From contig RBKR01000023.1 in NCBI GenBank assembly GCA_004835665.1, forward strand, positions 868,001 through 932,000: a stretch of DNA of 64,000 bases, read 5' to 3'. Positions 21,983 through 33,298 of the stretch are shown piece by piece (the stretch's first letter is position 1; every line of letters begins with the position of its first letter). The stretch is from Phoma sp. XZ068. Taxonomy: Eukaryota > Ascomycota > Dothideomycetes > Pleosporales > Didymellaceae. The translations under genes were made by a program, and so were the position numbers. The notes below the pieces were generated by a model that had not been told where the DNA came from, did no database searches, and saw nothing but the letters and a program-made list of their open reading frames with translations.

Positions 21983-24044
21983 ATGTCGTGGCGCAACCAG
22001 GGCATCACCGGCTCGAACAACATCCCACTCGGGAACCGCCGACGATTCGGCGGCGACGATGAGGCTGGAGGCTACAACCCTTCTGCACCCGCAGAAGGTT
22101 TGTCTGAGCTGAAGCGTGGGCGCAGCCCAGAGCGAGGTAAGTCCTCAACACCATACTTTTGAAAGCTTTACTGATTATCTTGAATAGCGCCCGATGGTCC
22201 TAGACAGCGCAAGAAGCGCAACCGATGGGGAGATGCCAGCGAAAACAAGGCTGCTGGTTTGATGGGTTTACCCACTGCCATTTACTCGGCCATGACTACC
22301 GAGCAGCTTGACGCCTATACCCTGCACTTGCGCATTGAGGAGATCACGCAGAAGCTGAAGATCAACGACGTGGTCCCAGCAGATGGCGACAGGTATGTAG
22401 AGAGAGTCCCAGCGTGGTATGAGAATTATACTAATCTCAGCAGGTCTCCCTCGCCGCCTCCTCAATACGACAACTTCGGTCGCCGTGTCAACACGCGCGA
22501 ATTCCGTTACCGCAAGCGCCTCGAAGACGAACGCCACAAGCTTGTTGAGAAGGCTATGAAGACGCTTCCTAACTACCACCCGCCTGCCGATTACAGGAGG
22601 CCTACTAAGACACAGGAGAAGGTCTATGTGCCAGTCAATGACTACCCGGAGATTAACTTCAGTACGAAACTAACCCCTCTAACTTTCCTTTCTAACTCCC
22701 CTTCAACCCTAGCCTTTGTCTTGACCAGCGTGCTCAGACTGCTTGGTGCTTATGCGCATCTGGCGAAGCCTGCAGTACAGCTTTGTCACTAACCCTACCC
22801 ATCCTTTGCTCATACACTTTTTGATCATACACTAACCACAGCTTTTTGCACTAACAGTTGGATTACTTATTGGACCGCGTGGAAACACCCTCAAGAAGAT
22901 GGAATCTGAGTCCGGCGCAAAGATTGCGATTCGTGGCAAGGGCTCTGTCAAGGAGGGTAAAGGACGATCTGACGCAGCTCACACCAGCAACCAGGAGGAG
23001 GACCTGCACTGCTTGATCATGGCGGATACTGAGGAGAAAGTCAACAAGGCCAAGAAGCTTATCCACAACGTCATCGAAACTGTGAGTACTGCCCGTTCGT
23101 TGCGCAATCTTCATGCTAACAATATGCAGGCTGCTTCCATTCCCGAAGGCCAGAACGAACTCAAGCGAAACCAGCTTCGTGAGCTCGCCGCTCTCAACGG
23201 TACCCTTCGTGACGATGAGAACCAAGCCTGCCAGAACTGTGGCGAAATCGGTCACCGCAAGTACGACTGCCCCCAGAAACAGAACTTCACCGCGAGCATC
23301 ATTTGCCGTGTCTGTGGTCAAGCTGGACATATGGCTCGTGATTGTCCCGATCGCAAGGTTGGACAGCCGTGGCGCAACGACAACCGCTTTGGCGGCGACC
23401 GTCCTCAAGGTCGCATTGGAGGAGCTCCCGAGAACGAACTGGATGCTTTCTTGTCCGAGATGGGCGGCGGCGGTGGCGGACAGCCCCGTGGTGCTATCGA
23501 ATACAACGGTGGTGGCGCTGGCGACGACAGCTATGGCGGCGGCGAGCGCAACCTCAAGCCGTGGGAACGTGGCCCGACTGGCGGTGCTGCACCCTGGGCG
23601 CGCAGCGACAGTCGTGGTGAACGTGGCGACAGCAGCTCAGCTGCTCCTCCTCCCTGGGCTGGTGGTGCTGGTGGTGCCGCTGCTGGTGGCTCCTATGATC
23701 AGAGCGGCGGTTACGCTAACAGCGGCGCTGCACCGTGGGCCGCTGCTCCGGCTGCCGGGGCTTCGTACGGCTACGGAAACTACGGAGCTGGCTACGATCA
23801 GAGTGCTGCAGCACCCGGTTACGGTGCCCCCGGCTATGGTGCTCCTGGTTACGGCGCTCCTGCCGCTGCTGCTGGCCCCCCTCCTGGTCTGGGTCCTCTG
23901 TTCCAAACTTACGGAGCGGCTGGAAGCCCACCTCCTCCACCTCCACCACCGTCAGGCTCAGTGCCTCCACCACCTCCTCCGGGTGACGTCCCTCCTCCGC
24001 CTCCACCTAGCGATGTTCCTCCCCCACCTCCTCCCCCAGCTTAA
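21983..24044 (+). CDS. MSL5: Branchpoint-bridging protein (SF1/BBP/MSL5)
   Basis: Nuclear splicing factor that binds the intron branch site and bridges to U2AF during commitment-complex formation. Five exons, 21983-22136, 22188-22392, 22444-22661, 22858-23081 and 23130-24044, give 571 residues. The N terminus has RQRKKRNRWGD, the Trp-containing ULM-like segment that contacts U2AF65, then TTEQLDAYTLHLRIEEITQKL. The extended KH/QUA2 domain includes KVYVPVNDYPEINFIGLLIGPRGNTLKKM, with the GPRG loop near residue 198. Two CCHC zinc knuckles follow at about 301-314 (CQNCGEIGHRKYDC) and 327-340 (CRVCGQAGHMARDC). The tail is Gly/Ala-rich with YGAPGYGAPGYGAP repeats and ends in polyproline, as in metazoan SF1. 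The acceptor before exon 3 is a tandem CAGCAG. Confidence 0.95.
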
Positions 24045-24650
24045 GTGTTACCCGGGGTTTCGTCAATGTGTAGTAATAATTGCGGTTTAGGCGGTTGGGT
24101 CTCTTGGTTCAAAAACGACTTACAGTCTAACTTGCAGAGCATAGTCCTTCGTAGTGCGTAGGCCGATAGGGGACTATCATTCCAGAAAGCCTTTTTGTTT
24201 GACTGTAGGTAAGCGTCTCTTGAGTAAGCTTAAAATGCCGACTTTCCTTCAGCAAAATTGTCTCGGGCTTTTCGTCGTGTCGGTCGGCCTCTCATAGCCT
24301 ATCAATAAAGTTGCTTCTGTGTACCAAATCCTGTATGCTGTTCCAGGCACCAACTTGAACCTAGTGAAAAGGCGGTCGAGGCTTCGAAGCTTTGGACCAG
24401 TGACGTTATGTTGAAGATGCCAAGCCATCGCCCTGCGCGTGAACGCCGGGCACATGCAGACGCTTCCCCATACCCCAAACATGCCAACCTTCCCACTAAC
24501 CTGCTGATGATTTGCGCGCTAGACTCCTTCGCTTCTCATACCATATTCGTGCTCTTGTAGTATCTTCAAGACTGCTGTTGCAAGCACTTGCTTTGAACCC
24601 CACTTCGCAGGCAGTCGTTCTGACGACTGTGACACGCGAGCCTCCCAACC
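24045..24650. other. Intergenic
   Basis: 3' region of MSL5 and promoter of the myotubularin gene, about 600 bases. Nothing else was recognised. Confidence 0.4.
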
Positions 24651-27205
24651 ATGGAGAGGATACGCGTTAGTAAGGTAAGCGGGGCGGTCTGCTTTGCCTT
24701 GTGTACATTACCAACAAGATCTAGGTGGAAGATGTCTACCTCCTGCGCAGAGGCACACGCTTCGACGGCACCCTCCACCTCATGCCCCACCACATCGTCT
24801 TCAGCTACATCCCAAGCAAGCCCGCCGACGCCCCGCCAGACGCAAAGCCGCCCCGCCAGAAAGAAGTATGGATCACATACCCTATGATCAACTACTGCTG
24901 CCTGAAGTCATGTCCGCCTGTCATGCGCCAGCAGCCGTCGCTCCGCATACGATGTCGCGACTTCACCTTCTTCGCATTCTTTTTCCCCGACGAGAAGCAA
25001 GCCCGAGACGTATACGACAGTATCCGAGCATTATCCTGCAAAATAGGACGCCTTGATAAGCTGTTGGCGTTTAGCTACCAGCCGAAGCCTCCCGAGGACC
25101 AGTTCAATAGTTGGGACATCTACGATGCGCGCCGAGAGTTCAAGCGTCTTGGGATCAGTCCGAAGGATACAGAAAAGGGCTGGCGGATATCTGAGATCAA
25201 TGTCGAATACAAGGTAAGCAGGTGCAGTGGTAGCAGCACAAGGTACATGGGGTTCTGACGAAAAGTGCAGTATTCGAAGACATACCCCGCCCTCATCGCC
25301 GTCCCTTCGAAGGTCTCAGACAGCGTTCTCAGGTATGCCGGTGCATACCGTTCGAGACAGCGCATACCTGCGCTCGTATACCGTCATCCGCTCAACAACT
25401 GCTCCATAACACGAAGTTCACAACCAACACCGGGCATCACTGGGAATCGCAACCCTCAGGACGAGCGCCTTGTGGCAGCTATATGGGCTACCAATCGTGG
25501 GTGGAACCCGGCACCAACCCCGGACGCTGCTCGCTCTGTTGCAGACCTGACCGTCGAGAACGGGTCAAGTGCCGAAAGTTCCTTCGTGGGTGTTGTCGAT
25601 CCCGACACTGTCAACTCCGGGAGAACCATTGCGAACGACTTGAGTGGATCCACCGAGCTTGATGATGAAGCACCCAAGGTCTATGGCGCACAGCAGCGGA
25701 ATCTTATTGTCGATGCCCGGCCTACTGTGAATGCATACGCGATGCAGGCTGTTGGGCTGGGATCAGAGAAGATGGATCATTATCCTGGGGCTGAGAAAGC
25801 ATACCTTGGAATTGACAACATTCACGTCATGCGCAAGTCGTTGAACACAGTCATCGACGCCTTGAAGGAATCGGATCTTACATCTTTCCCACCAAACCAG
25901 CAGTTGCTGGCTAAGAGCGGCTGGGTCAAGCACACTGCCAACATCCTTGACGGCGTCGCACTGATAGCTCGCAGAGTAGGTATCATGCACTCACACGCTT
26001 TGATCCATTGCTCGGATGGATGGGACCGCACAAGCCAGCTCAGCGCACTTAGCCAGATCTTACTCGATCCTTACTACCGAACCATGGAAGGATTCATTGT
26101 ACTCGTCGAGAAAGACTGGCTGTCATTCGGCCACATGTTCCGGCACCGAACTGGCTTTCTTAGCCACGAGAAGTGGTTCTCGATTGAGAATGAACGCATA
26201 GAACGTAAGAATGATGGCCAAGGCGGCGGCAATGCTTTCGAGAATGCACTGCGTGGAGCGAAAGGTTTCTTCAATCGGCAAAACGAGTCCAATGAATCGT
26301 TGAACCAACTGCCAGAAACAAATAGTACGGAGAACGTGGGAGATGTGTCAGACGCTGCGGCCACGAAACCTTCCAGCAAGATCGGTGCTGCTGAAGAACA
26401 TCGAATTACCAAGGTCAATGAGCTGTCGCCAGTTTTCCACCAATTCCTTGACTGTGTGTACCAACTTCAGTACCAACATCCTACCCGGTTCGAGTTCAGC
26501 GAGCGTTTTCTGCGGCGACTGCTTTACCACCTTTACTCGTGTCAATACGGTACCTTCCTCTTCGATAACGAGAAGGAGCGCATGGAAGCAAGGGCCAAAG
26601 AGCGTACGAGAAGCGTATGGGACTACTTCCTGTGCCGCAAGCAAGAGTTTTTGAACCCGAAGTATGATCCCGAGATTGACGACTCAGTGCGAGGGAAGGA
26701 ACGCATGATATTCCCACGCAAGGGCGAGGCTAGATGGTGGGCCGAGTGCTTTGGACGCACAGATGATGAGATGAACCTGTACGGCCCCCAGGTACCGCCG
26801 AGTCTTACACCTCAGACGAGCAACCTGTCAAACGGCAGGAGCGGAGCCAACACACCATTACGACAGGAATCGATCGTCACAGGAATTGAGACAGCCGAAG
26901 GTGCAACAGGTGCAGGCACGACTGCTGATTTACCTCCCACACACGCCGTTGGTGAGCGCTCAAGTAGTGTCTCAGCTTCGCCGACTCCATTTGATGCGGC
27001 AGCGGCGCTTGGGCAAGATTTGAAGCAAGGTCTTGTTGCGGGCATCGGCAGGTTAGGAATCGGCGGCACCAGTCCCAGACCCAGTACAGACTCAAGCCGG
27101 CCGCCACCAAGACTGAGTACCGACACAAGTGCACAGCGCGACCAAGAGAGGAGTCGAAGCAGAAGCAAAGAAACTAGAAACGAGCTGGAGGTAGAGATGC
27201 AATGA
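24651..27205 (+). CDS. Myotubularin-type phosphoinositide 3-phosphatase (YMR1-like)
   Basis: Removes the 3-phosphate from PtdIns3P and PtdIns(3,5)P2 on endosomal and vacuolar membranes. Three exons, 24651-24674, 24725-25213 and 25271-27205, give 815 residues. The 8-residue first exon MERIRVSK joins VEDVYLLRRGTRFDGTLHL, the start of the PH-GRAM domain, which runs to about residue 130. The catalytic region has VYRHPLNNCSITRSSQP and IVDARPTVNAYAMQ, then the CX5R loop CSDGWDRT with Cys near 418, flanked by the two Asp residues typical of active myotubularins. YRTMEGFIVLVEKDWLSFGHMFRHR follows. A low-complexity insertion (Ser/Asn/Glu-rich, about 475-525) splits the phosphatase domain. The C-terminal 140 residues are Ser/Pro/Thr/Arg-rich and probably disordered. 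Catalytic residues are intact, so this is not one of the dead paralogues. Confidence 0.92.
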
Positions 27206-28386
27206 TGTCACTGCGTGCATCAGCCCGGTAGACAACAGAAGCAAGCAGATAGACAAACAACTCCTTTGTTTGGGTCAGCGTGAATCGACTGGCTTGCATG
27301 ATAATGAGATGATGATACCCGTCTGTCTATGAAGACATGCTTCACAGTTCACTTTGATTGTATTTTGGTTCGGTAATCTCAGCAAGAGAATCGTAAACAG
27401 CGACCGTGAGAGCGTTGATGTGGAATAACCATTCGGAGGGATGAGCAAATAGCGCACCTAGGCTGATCATTATTAGTTGTAGCCGACATGATTGGCCAGC
27501 CAGCATCACCATATTGTTCAGTATATTCGAAGGATGATCATCTTAGATTCTTGACGATGAGTTTGGAGTGCTGCAGAGCAATACCATTGGCACTGTGCGA
27601 TTGGCTCTGCGTTTTCTGGAACTGTGCTGGCTGAGCCCCCACCTTCCTATTCGCAACCTATCATCCACAGCCTTCTGTCCCAACCTTCCAGCGCACTGCT
27701 AGGATATTTACGTACACATCACCTGACTTCTTCGCAATACTCTCCAGATGCCTGGCTTGTATCGGTCCGGCAATGACGTTTTGCGGCGGTTGGCGCGCAC
27801 CAGGTTCTTCTGTAGTCGCGCCTACAACACCATTGACCACAACTACCAAACAACATGACGTAGATGCTAGAACGACAAAATGAAGTATTCATATTCCAGA
27901 ACCTATTGATAAAGCACTTGTGGCTTGCAATAATCATGCAAACTCCGCCAGAACGCATGACCAGTGCGCCGCAGTGGTGCACTGCCACGCTGACTTCGCT
28001 TGATGATGTCGCGGGAGCCACAAGCGTGCCTTGCCGGGAAAGGTGTTGGACCCCACTGTGCAGCCTACACCGCGCATGGTCTTCGCCTGAGGCGCAGCTC
28101 AGGCACTGCAGGACGATTTGACCGCTTCTTTGCCATGCAGAGCCAATCACCGACACCAGCCACAGCCAGCGACATGAGCGTGAACTGTGCCAGCGGGAAC
28201 AGCCACAACTCCCGCTTCGCTCATGAGGCGTTTTGCGGCGCGTAGCAGTCTCAATTGTTAGATATGTAACTATGGCAGCTCCGAGGGAACTGCGCTGCAT
28301 TTTAGCGTTCAGCACTCGAACATTCCAACCAACTGCACTACCAACTATCCTGATCGGCATTACAGCACCGCTTGAGCTCTCGCAAG
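27206..28386. other. Intergenic
   Basis: About 1.2 kb with the 3' end of the phosphatase gene and upstream region of the homeodomain gene. A minus-strand frame of 271 codons (28534-27719) has Cys/Arg/Ser-rich, unstructured composition and overlaps the next gene's start; I read it as chance. Nothing else was seen. Confidence 0.45.
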
Positions 28387-30042
28387 ATGCTGTCGCCAAG
28401 CAGCATTCCCTCGAAGAGGACCACGCGAGCCTCAAGCACCTGGTCCCTTGACTCTGGCTATGGCTCTGGCATTCACGAGGAGAAACTTGGCTCCATTGTA
28501 AGTGTGGCATGTGGAGGCTTGCGATGCAATACATTTGCTAAATGCTACAAGCTCGAAGCACGTGACATCACCTCTGGCGGCGCGATACAACAACCACACC
28601 AGCAACTTATCGGACTGGGAATCGACGGACTGACAAAACTGCAACTTGGCGACAGCATCGTGATTAAACGGGAAGAACAAAGTGTCGAACCCAGCACACC
28701 GCGACTCAGAGTGTGTACCACCATCTCCAACCCTTCCTCACCAGACCCTGTATCGCCCGCCTCGCCTTCCGAGGTCAGACGTTCCCATGCCAGAAAATCG
28801 AGTAGCAAGCTTCCCTCTCATGCTGTGGGTCGTCTCAATGCTTGGCTCGATGCAAACCGACATCACCCGTACCCAAACTCCGAGACGAAGCAGGCACTAG
28901 CGGAAGCCTGTAGTATCACCGTCAAGCAGGTCACCACATGGTTCACCAATACTAGACAGCGACAGCTTAAATCCCATGAGACTGACAATGGACGAATTGG
29001 CAATGAGCAAATCCAGACTCCAAACCAAACTTCGAGGAAGGGGAAGAAGAAGGATTACGGTCGTAGCAACGGCGCATCGCCAATCGAAGGGTTCTTGTCT
29101 CCACCACGGCTTTCGCCTTGTGCCTCAATGTCAGAGAACTCGTCTGGCGAGGGGGACAACTGGCAGTGCACATTCTGCAGGGTCCAGCTTACAGCGAAGT
29201 CTTGGCGTCGCCACGAAGAAACGCAACACCATCCTAAATACCAATGGACTTGTCTCGCCTTCGGTCCAAGGGTCCCACTTCCGTCTTGTTCCTCATCAAT
29301 CTGCGCCTTCTGCGAGCTCCAAAATCCTGATGATGACCATTTCCGGCTCTTTCATCGCATTGGAGACTGCTTGTGTAAGGCTGCGAATGAGCGGACATTT
29401 GGTCGGCCGGATCATCTCCAACAACACACGAGGAACTTCCACAGATGCACGCAACCACTGAACGAGTTGGTGCGAGACACATGGCGCAAAGATGGCCCCG
29501 GTATGATTGCTGACAAGACCTGGAACTGCGGGTTTTGCCAGGAAGTGCTCTACACCTGGGATGCGAGAGCGACGCACATCGCTGCGCACTTCAAGGCTGG
29601 TCAGAGTATGGCACAGTGGCGCGACGGCCATGTGTCCCGATCGTCCATGACAAGAGAGCAACTCGAAACGGACGAATCTGCATTGGATGCGCTTGCCAGC
29701 ATGGGCACAACGATCGCAGGCGCCTCGACCCAACAAGCGCCTCAGGGCAACAACACATACATCCATACAACGCAGTCGTTCGGAAGCCAGCCTGCTCAAC
29801 CAACTGCATTCTTACCCACCACCACCGCTGTTCCGTATTACGAGTTCGAAAACGATTTCTGCATGTGGGGTAATCCAATCGATACATTCGTCCCGACAAC
29901 GACTGGTTCCACGGCGTTCTACCCCCCAGTCAGTAGCATGCCAGCTGTGACAGGACCTGGTAACGCTCCCTCGATAGATTTTGGCATTGTCGACGAGTAC
30001 GGCAACCCGATTTGGGATCATGGCGTTATGAATTCGTGGTGA
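28387..30042 (+). CDS. TALE homeodomain plus C2H2 zinc-finger transcription factor
   Basis: Predicted nuclear DNA-binding regulator; target genes unknown. The start is set at ATG 28387 because the frame upstream has no ATG. A 54-base in-frame intron, 28498-28551 (GTAAGT, GCTAAAT branch, ACAAG end), is likely; it gives 533 residues, or 551 if retained. The homeodomain, at about 130-195, contains SHAVGRLNAWLDANRHHPYP, with the three-residue TALE loop insertion, and WFTNTRQRQLK, the recognition helix WFxNxRxR core. Downstream are irregular C2H2-like modules: WQCTFCRVQLTAKSWRRH, a Cys-rich CAFCELQNPDDDHFRLFH block, and WNCGFCQEVLYTWDARATH with HIAAH. The C-terminal quarter is Gln/Thr/Pro/Ser-rich, suitable for activation. 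This domain pairing recurs in filamentous ascomycetes. Confidence 0.85.
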   Translation: MLSPSSIPSKRTTRASSTWSLDSGYGSGIHEEKLGSIVSVACGGLRCNTFAKCYKLEARDITSGGAIQQPHQQLIGLGIDGLTKLQLGDSIVIKREEQSVEPSTPRLRVCTTISNPSSPDPVSPASPSEVRRSHARKSSSKLPSHAVGRLNAWLDANRHHPYPNSETKQALAEACSITVKQVTTWFTNTRQRQLKSHETDNGRIGNEQIQTPNQTSRKGKKKDYGRSNGASPIEGFLSPPRLSPCASMSENSSGEGDNWQCTFCRVQLTAKSWRRHEETQHHPKYQWTCLAFGPRVPLPSCSSSICAFCELQNPDDDHFRLFHRIGDCLCKAANERTFGRPDHLQQHTRNFHRCTQPLNELVRDTWRKDGPGMIADKTWNCGFCQEVLYTWDARATHIAAHFKAGQSMAQWRDGHVSRSSMTREQLETDESALDALASMGTTIAGASTQQAPQGNNTYIHTTQSFGSQPAQPTAFLPTTTAVPYYEFENDFCMWGNPIDTFVPTTTGSTAFYPPVSSMPAVTGPGNAPSIDFGIVDEYGNPIWDHGVMNSW

Positions 30043-30942
30043 GGGAAGCACATTGTTTTACCCGGCGTTCGATACCTTGGGCGTACATGTTATCTATAGA
30101 TGGGCATGGCTGGTTTAGAACGGATAGATTGGCGTTCCATTTACATGCACATCGTATAGCAGCCCTACTTCATTGGTCAGTTAGCAAAAATCAAAGAAGA
30201 TCAATACCACGAAGAAGCAACTGTCTTGATCTCTCGTTCCATACAACTACGGGCCACTCACGTGCCTTGATGACCAGTATCGTATACCGTTTACATGCAA
30301 TCGGAACTCACTGCAAGCAGCCTTCCGCACAGGGCAAAGTTACGTTGGGACGACAGCCGCAGCCGTGCCTTATCCGCTAGCGCCGGCAGCACAGCAGACT
30401 ACTAGCGCGGCCCATGCACGATGCCACGGCACGGCAATCCAACCTACCAGAGCTGCAGCCTAGAACCAGAGTTCCGCGGAAATTCAGTTTCGGAATGAGT
30501 TTGCGATTACGGATTCCTCGGTTCGCTTTTGGTCTATTAATCAACACATGCAATTCGTAACGTAAGAAATACGTGATACATCGTGATCGTTGGGAGGGGA
30601 AGAGCAGAGGAGCAGCGCTGAGTGGTCCGGGTAAGTTGCAATCGTTTCCCTTGCGTTAACTTCGTGTAAGCGAGAGGGATTGCGTTCGTGGTCACAGACG
30701 TGAGGCTCGATAAGCAGGACGTCGGAAGATGCACTTGACAAACCTCGATTCGAAATCCAAATTGTGGGGAAATGTGGGGCGTTGACTCGGGTCGCGGAGC
30801 TCACGGTATCAGAATTGGGCCGAAGAACGGGACGAGAGAGTGCGGTGTGAAGAATGTGAGATTGATTCTTTGAATTGGTATCGTAAGGCGTGAAGCTATG
30901 CTGAGTGATGATGGAACCGTAAATCATTATCATATGCAGTTA
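30043..30942. other. Intergenic, convergent 3' ends
   Basis: 900 bases between converging genes. Minus-strand frames around 30541-30933 look random. Nothing else was recognised. Confidence 0.4.
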
Positions 30943-32716
30943 TCATGCTTTGAGCATATCCTCGTCAACCTCCCAGTTCTCCCAAGTAGGCTGGTCGTAG
31001 CCGTTGGGTCTGGAGCTGCGCAAGAACCCGTTCCAGTATCCCTCGATGTCGACAACAGGCTTGATGGTCTTGACCTCTGCGTCGAAGCCCTTGCTGAAGC
31101 ACGCCTGCATGTGTCGTGGCTCGAACAGCTCGGGGTGTGTCCTCCTCATGGTCTTCAGCGCCCGCTTGCCAACTTCATCGACGGAGTCGGAATGCCTCAG
31201 GGCAAAGAACTCAGCATCGTGCTCCTCTCGCAGCCTGGCCATCATTTCATCGTCGTACAGGCCGAGCTGCAGTAGGTATATGTCGTACTGAACGAGGGAT
31301 GTGGTCCCAACGTAACTGCCGCCGGACTTTGCTCGTTTGTAGAGCCCGACTAACGCTGCAATGGTGCCCATGCAACCAGTACCATAGTCGCTCATGGGGA
31401 AGGGTGGCACAACAGGTTCCTGCAGCCCCATAGCGTGGCCCTGGGCCCAGGCAACACCTGTCACGCAATCGGCAATCTGCTGCCAACCAGGTCGCGAGGA
31501 CCAGGGTCCAACATGTCCAAAGCAGTTCTCGGCGACGTACACGAATCCGCGTCCACGCTGTTTGGCCATGTCCTGAAGTTGCTTGGGTCCGTAGCCAAGG
31601 CGGTTGAGACTTCCAGGACGGTAGCCGTCAAGAACAACATCGGCAGATTGGAGGAGCTTCTCAAAAGTCTCACGGTCCTCTCTTTCCTTGAGGTTCAAAT
31701 CTATAGTATGCTTGCCAATGTTGGCATCAACTTGGAAGAAAGGAACGTCTGAGAGATGAGGCGCTGTAACTTTAATGACCTCAGCGCCGTACTCGGCCAG
31801 TCCACGACCCATGGCTGGTCCCGCAATGATTCTGCAAAGCTCAAGGACCCGGATACCAGCAAGGATCTGGGGCTTAGGAGCAGACGAAGAGCTGAAAGGG
31901 AATGGTGTGGGTGCTGTCTCGGTCTCCAGTGTCTCCACCTTCCATGGGGGTTGCTGTAGCAGATCCTGTCCATGCTGTGTCGCTTTGAAGTCGTCCCACT
32001 TCAGGCAAGTAACACCAGCTTGCTTGATCTGCGCGTTCATTTCTTCCAGTTGATCGATGGTAAAGTGCTTGACGTGATCTTCGATTACCTTGATACACTC
32101 ATGGTAATCGGTGAGGTCAGGGCGGTGACCTTCCAGACCAACCATGTTGAGTGCCTTGGTAGCCTCCAAGGAGCCATGAAGATGAAAGTACTCGCCAGGA
32201 TTCTTAGTTGAATATAAGTTGGCTGATAGTCTGCGGTACTGAATAGACTGTGCCTGTAATAGATCGGTGTCTGCAGGAATTAGCTGGCTGCAGTGAAGTC
32301 TCTTGACATAACTCACCTTTCAAAAGCTTCTTTACTTTGGGGTGCGCCTTGTCCATCCCGCCAACAGTGGCCAGGTATGTTGAGAAAAGGAACGCCGTGG
32401 CCCTCTCCAGGTCGACATCAATCGTCCGTGCCTTTGGTCCATCCTGAAGATCAGCTATCGCAGCGGCTACGCCTGCCTCGATAGCTTTCAACGCTGTGAT
32501 GGCCTCTGTTTGCTTGAGGGGGCTAGGAAAGTATGGGCTGCCAGTGTTTGCCGTCGAAAAGTGTATTCTTGAGATATGAGGTAATGCTTCCTGTGGGAGA
32601 TTGTCTTTTGCCTTTGCTAGCAGCTGCTCGAGAGCTGTTTTTGTTCCATTAAGGAGGCTGTAGATGTCCGAAGTTCCGTTGGATTCGGTACTTTCAGCTC
32701 CGAGATAGGGTGTCAT
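30943..32716 (-). CDS. Class III CoA-transferase family protein (CaiB/BaiF)
   Basis: Family members move CoA between carboxylic acids, for example formyl-, carnitinyl- or succinyl-CoA. Exons 32716-32317 and 32270-30943 give 575 residues; the intron (GTGAGT...TGCAG) joins KLLK to DTDLLQAQSIQYRRL. The CoA-transferase core begins near residue 275 with ILAGIRVLELCRIIAGPAMG, followed by YGAEVIKVTAP, DLNLKEREDRETFEKLL, ADVVLDGYRPGSLNRLGYG and a late SDYGTGCMGTIAALVGLY segment. The order of motifs matches the family, with the usual VLD..RPG segment. About 270 residues lie N-terminal to the core, carrying a Pfam-type duplicated half of low identity; this layout is common among fungal homologues. It is divergent from the Zn2Cys6 gene at 33299, which may regulate it. 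Substrate unknown. Confidence 0.85.
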
Positions 32717-33298
32717 GTTTACAGCCAGCAGATATGAAAGAAGCGCACAGAGTTAAGTTGAGAAGAACAAAGACAAGGGACAAGTTAAAGAAATGGACCG
32801 GAAGTCGAATTATCGCGCGGGAAGTCGTTGCGAGCTTCCCGACACTTCTGCTTAGCGACATTATCAACTGGCATCTTGTGGCAAGGCTTTCGGATGCTAG
32901 CCGCCCCCTATGGTGAAACGGCTGCACACAACCGTCCAGTCACACTATGCAAGATTGCCCAGTGATGAGGCGAGCGGTGGTTCTGGATCAGCACTACCCG
33001 ACCTCGGCGCAGGGCGCGTTGGCCCGTGCGCGCAACCAGCAATGCAGCTGCCCAGCATGTGGTTCACGACCACAAAGACGCCTGCCTGCGTTTGTCTCTG
33101 CCGTCAGCGATTCGCCGGGTGCAGCGAATTCGGCAAAGGCTGCAGACCCCTCACTCGTCATTTTCGTGGGGAAGCGCAAGGTTACGGCCAATTTGTGCCA
33201 TCTTTCTGCCCGACTCAATTCGTCGTCCCTCATCCGACACTCACTTCATCCATCCGAAGCAACGTCCCAGCACGCACGATTCACGTGATGATCGTGGA
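32717..33298. promoter_or_regulatory. Shared divergent promoter region
   Basis: 582 bases between the CoA-transferase ATG and the ATG of the Zn2Cys6 regulator. No gene inside. The GTGGGG-type and GC-rich stretches could be CreA-like sites, but none is convincing. Confidence 0.4.

Noticed and set aside
23113..24090. 325-codon plus-strand frame overlapping MSL5
   Set aside because: Shadow of the Gly/Ala/Pro-rich last exon of MSL5 in another frame; composition is Leu/Val/Arg low complexity.
27719..28534. 271-codon minus-strand frame
   Set aside because: Cys/Ser/Arg-rich, overlaps the start of the homeodomain gene, no homology recognised.
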